Origin: an uncultured Shewanella sp.
Lineage (GTDB): Bacteria; Pseudomonadota; Gammaproteobacteria; Enterobacterales; Shewanellaceae
Length of the DNA: 64,000 nucleotides
Reading direction: 5' to 3'
Assembly (NCBI RefSeq): GCF_947495455.1
Contig: NZ_CANLZC010000018.1
Coordinates: 1-64,000 of the forward strand
How positions within the stretch are numbered: the first letter of the stretch is position 1; the number at the start of each line of letters is the position of its first letter. The notes beneath the pieces were generated by a model, which did no database searches, was not told the origin of the DNA, and saw only the letters and a program-made list of their open reading frames with translations. Position numbers and translations under genes: made by a program. This document shows, in pieces, positions 61,561 to 64,000 of the stretch.

Positions 61561-61914
61561 GTGATACGAGTGTCTCCAGTGTCTTTTTTTAAGGCGTTAA
61601 GTGATGAAACACGTTTACACATCATCATGATGATAGCCAGTGAACATGAACTGTGTGTGTGTGAATTGATGGCAGCCTTAATGCTCAGTCAGCCTAAAAT
61701 TTCTCGTCATTTAGCCTTGTTACGCCACCAAGGTGTGTTATTGGATAGGCGCCAAGGTCAATGGGTTTTTTATCGAATCAACCCAGAATTACCTGAGTGG
61801 GTACGTCATTTGATCACAGCGATCAGTGTAGAGCAATCGCCTCAAATGACTGAGAATATGCATAGGTTAACTCAAATGGGCAGTCGTCCAGAGCGACAGA
61901 GTGAGTGCTGTTAA
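61561..61914 (+). CDS. arsR: ArsR family arsenite-responsive repressor
   Basis: A 117-residue winged-helix repressor: FFKALSDETRLHIIMMIA, the metal-site helix ELCVCEL with Cys32 and Cys34, then LMLSQPKISRHLALLRHQGVL and RRQGQWVFYRIN. The CxC in the ELCVCEL helix is the classical arsenite/antimonite site. The C-terminal SECC adds two cysteines. Start GTG 61561; GTG 61570 is a possible alternative. First gene of the ars operon. Confidence 0.92.
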   Translation: MIRVSPVSFFKALSDETRLHIIMMIASEHELCVCELMAALMLSQPKISRHLALLRHQGVLLDRRQGQWVFYRINPELPEWVRHLITAISVEQSPQMTENMHRLTQMGSRPERQSECC

Positions 61915-61934
61915 ATAGGAAGAGTGAATAAATC

Positions 61935-62945
61935 ATGACAATAAAAATAGGTATTAATGGTTTTGGCCGCATGGGGCGTTTGGCCTTGAGAGCGGGTTGG
62001 GATTGGCCTGAGTTTGAATTTGTACAAATCAATGATCCGGCGGGTGATGCTCACACCTTAGCCCATTTATTGAATTTTGATTCTGTTCATGGCGTCTGGC
62101 AGCATCAGGCTGAGGGATTGAATAACCGCATTCAAATAGGCAGTGCACAATTAAAAGTGACCCACAATCAGCATATCGCTGAAACAGACTGGTCTGAATG
62201 TGACTTAGTGATAGAAGCATCCGGTAAAATGAAAACTAAGGCGCTATTACAAGCTTATTTATTCCAAGGTGTAAAGCGCGTTGTCGTTACGGCCCCTGTA
62301 AAAGAAGAGGGCGTATTGAATATTGTGATGGGGGTGAATGAATCTTTATACGATCCAGAAACTCATCGAATGGTTACGGCTGCATCATGCACCACTAATT
62401 GCCTTGCGCCTGTGGTTAAAGTGATCCATGAAAGTCTTGGAATAAAGCATGGCTCAATGACGACTATTCATGATATTACCAATACGCAGACGATTTTAGA
62501 TGCCCCCCATAAGGATCTGCGCCGCGCTAGAGCCTGCGGACAAAGTCTTATTCCCACAACTACAGGCAGTGCTACCGCCATTACCCATATTTTTCCTGAA
62601 TTAAAAGGTAAGCTCAATGGCCATGCGGTTCGAGTGCCTTTGGCGAATGCATCATTAACCGATTGTGTGTTTGAGCTGGAACGCGCAACCTCGACAAATG
62701 AGGTTAACGCTTTGCTTAAAGAGGCGGCAGAGAATGATCTTAATGGCGTTTTAGGCTTTGAAGACAGGCCGTTAGTGTCTGTTGATTATAAAACGGATCC
62801 ACGTTCTTGCATCATTGATGCGCCTTCAACTATGGTGGTGAATGGCACTCAACTTAAGCTTTATGTGTGGTATGACAATGAATGGGGTTATATTAATCGC
62901 ACGATTGAATTGGCTCGCATGATTGGACGATTAGATCATTGTTAG
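61935..62945 (+). CDS. arsenate-linked glyceraldehyde-3-phosphate dehydrogenase
   Basis: A 336-residue GAPDH. NAD site [16 protein letters not shown], catalytic SCTTNCLAP with Cys152, and ending [16 protein letters not shown]. Beside arsJ, such GAPDHs use arsenate in place of phosphate to form 1-arseno-3-phosphoglycerate, which ArsJ expels. It follows arsR by 20 bp with AGGAAGAG upstream, and its end overlaps the arsJ start by 7 bp. A housekeeping role is less likely given the operon. Confidence 0.93.
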   Translation: MTIKIGINGFGRMGRLALRAGWDWPEFEFVQINDPAGDAHTLAHLLNFDSVHGVWQHQAEGLNNRIQIGSAQLKVTHNQHIAETDWSECDLVIEASGKMKTKALLQAYLFQGVKRVVVTAPVKEEGVLNIVMGVNESLYDPETHRMVTAASCTTNCLAPVVKVIHESLGIKHGSMTTIHDITNTQTILDAPHKDLRRARACGQSLIPTTTGSATAITHIFPELKGKLNGHAVRVPLANASLTDCVFELERATSTNEVNALLKEAAENDLNGVLGFEDRPLVSVDYKTDPRSCIIDAPSTMVVNGTQLKLYVWYDNEWGYINRTIELARMIGRLDHC

Positions 62946-64000
62946 CTTATATTCGAGGCTTGCCTTTATCGGTGAGACAATATTTATTGATCACAGCTAA
63001 CTATTGGTGTTTTACCTTAACTGATGGCGCCTTAAGAATGTTGGTGGTGCTGCATTTTTACCAACTTGGGTATGATGCGCTTGCCATTGCTAGTTTATTC
63101 TTATTTTATGAATTTTTTGGTGTGATCACTAACTTAATGGGCGGTTGGCTTGGTGCGCGTGTGGGATTAAATCGCACCATGAATATTGGTTTAGGGTTGC
63201 AAGTCGCGGCCTTGTCCATGTTACTCGTACCAAGTGAATGGCTCATTGTGCCTTGGGTAATGGCAGCTCAAGCTTTATCTGGAGTGGCTAAAGACTTAAA
63301 TAAGATGAGCGCTAAAAGTGCGATTAAAACCTTAGTGCCTGATCGTCAAAATAGTCGACTTTATCAGTGGGTGGCTTGGTTAACGGGATCAAAAAATGCC
63401 CTTAAAGGTGCAGGCTTTTTCCTCGGTGGTTTATTACTTTCTGTGGTTGGTTTTACCTTAACAATCACCTTGATGGCTGTCGGTTTAAGCTTGATTTGGT
63501 TGCTGAGCATTGTGTTACTGAAGGAAGAATTAGGCAAAACGAGCGTTAAGCCTAAATTTAGTGATCTTTTTTCAACGAGTTGGGCGGTTAACTTACTGTC
63601 TATGGCGCGTTTATGTTTATTTGCCTCTCGAGATGTGTGGTTTGTGGTGGCATTACCTGTTTATTTGGCGAGTCAATTAGGCTGGGCGCAAGTGGATGTG
63701 GGAAGCTTTTTAGCTGCTTGGATTATTGTCTATGGTTTAGTGCAGTCTCAGGCGCCTAAAATCACAGGGGCTAATGGGACTGGACCAGATGGACGGACAG
63801 CATTGTTATGGGGAATCGCATTGATGATGAGTATGGTGCTCATTGCTGTTGCCATGCAATGGTCTATTTTTGTGAGTCAATGGTTGCTTATTTTCGGGTT
63901 GATCGTTTTTGGTAGTATTTTTGCTATTAATTCTTCTCTTCATAGTTATTTAATTGTTAATTATGCAAAAAAGGAAGGGGCTTCCCTTGATATTGGTTTT
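62939..64000 (+). CDS. arsJ: organoarsenical efflux MFS permease ArsJ (3' end beyond window)
   Basis: The frame from TTG 62939 stays open to the window end (354 codons) with about 10 hydrophobic segments seen. ArsJ features: [64 protein letters not shown] and [18 protein letters not shown]. It exports 1-arseno-3-phosphoglycerate, which breaks down outside. The start overlaps the GAPDH stop; TTG is the only fitting start. A few dozen residues are probably missing at the C-terminus. Confidence 0.93.
   Translation, partial: MLAYIRGLPLSVRQYLLITANYWCFTLTDGALRMLVVLHFYQLGYDALAIASLFLFYEFFGVITNLMGGWLGARVGLNRTMNIGLGLQVAALSMLLVPSEWLIVPWVMAAQALSGVAKDLNKMSAKSAIKTLVPDRQNSRLYQWVAWLTGSKNALKGAGFFLGGLLLSVVGFTLTITLMAVGLSLIWLLSIVLLKEELGKTSVKPKFSDLFSTSWAVNLLSMARLCLFASRDVWFVVALPVYLASQLGWAQVDVGSFLAAWIIVYGLVQSQAPKITGANGTGPDGRTALLWGIALMMSMVLIAVAMQWSIFVSQWLLIFGLIVFGSIFAINSSLHSYLIVNYAKKEGASLDIGF

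Overview
The window reads as chromosome from a low-GC marine gammaproteobacterium, most likely Shewanellaceae or a close relative in Alteromonadales. Evidence for this: a CsdA/DeaD-type helicase, a metJ / metBL divergon with typical met boxes, the darP / pmbA divergon, yfhL-trhP and a RegB/RegA redox pair, all in gammaproteobacterial arrangements. No rRNA, tRNA or CRISPR was seen. The species assignment is inference.

Layout. 0-4.4 kb: deaD and a PhoD-like phosphatase, both on the minus strand. 4.5-17 kb: a hydroxamate siderophore locus under a Fur-box promoter: PLP decarboxylase, N-hydroxylase, MFS exporter, fused acyltransferase/NIS synthetase, FhuF-type reductase and a DUF1624-like membrane acyltransferase. 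A TonB receptor with its own Fur-like promoter and a PepSY membrane protein follow. The enzyme set matches bisucaberin (bib) or desferrioxamine (des) logic. 17-21 kb: two small SET-domain paralogues, then regB-regA, then about 620 bp of decayed copies of the regA 3' end. 21-24 kb: a stand-alone MnmD, and a pair that looks like a type III secreted lipase effector with its CesT-type chaperone. 24-38 kb: a MITE, a YHYH protein, an SMP-30 protein, three transporters, a CpdB-like lipoprotein, a second TonB receptor, several secreted proteins and a flippase. 39-43 kb: SDR/LysR divergon, TraF-like barrel, TSUP exporter. 43-47 kb: methionine regulon. 47-53 kb: two tandemly duplicated APC permeases and yfhL-trhP. 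53-61 kb: an FMN hydroxy-acid dehydrogenase, darP/pmbA, small secreted proteins, an Asp/Glu racemase pseudogene and lhgO. 61.5-64 kb: an arsenate resistance operon (arsR, GAPDH, arsJ), cut by the window end.

Two themes stand out. First, decayed duplicate copies of gene 3' ends lie just downstream of the genes they come from: regA, the hydroxy-acid dehydrogenase gene, the small secreted gene at 54.6 kb and the gene at 59.5 kb. A ferredoxin-gene tail was carried along with a permease duplication, and a metL fragment lies 3 kb away from metL. Several short tandem repeats accompany this (GGCAA x16, CTTAATGA x7, a 42-bp unit). Second, there are candidate specialised functions: a likely T3SS effector/chaperone pair with no secretion apparatus in view, and twin SET proteins of which one has lost its NHS motif.

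All calls come from reading the sequence and recalled family knowledge. No database search was run.
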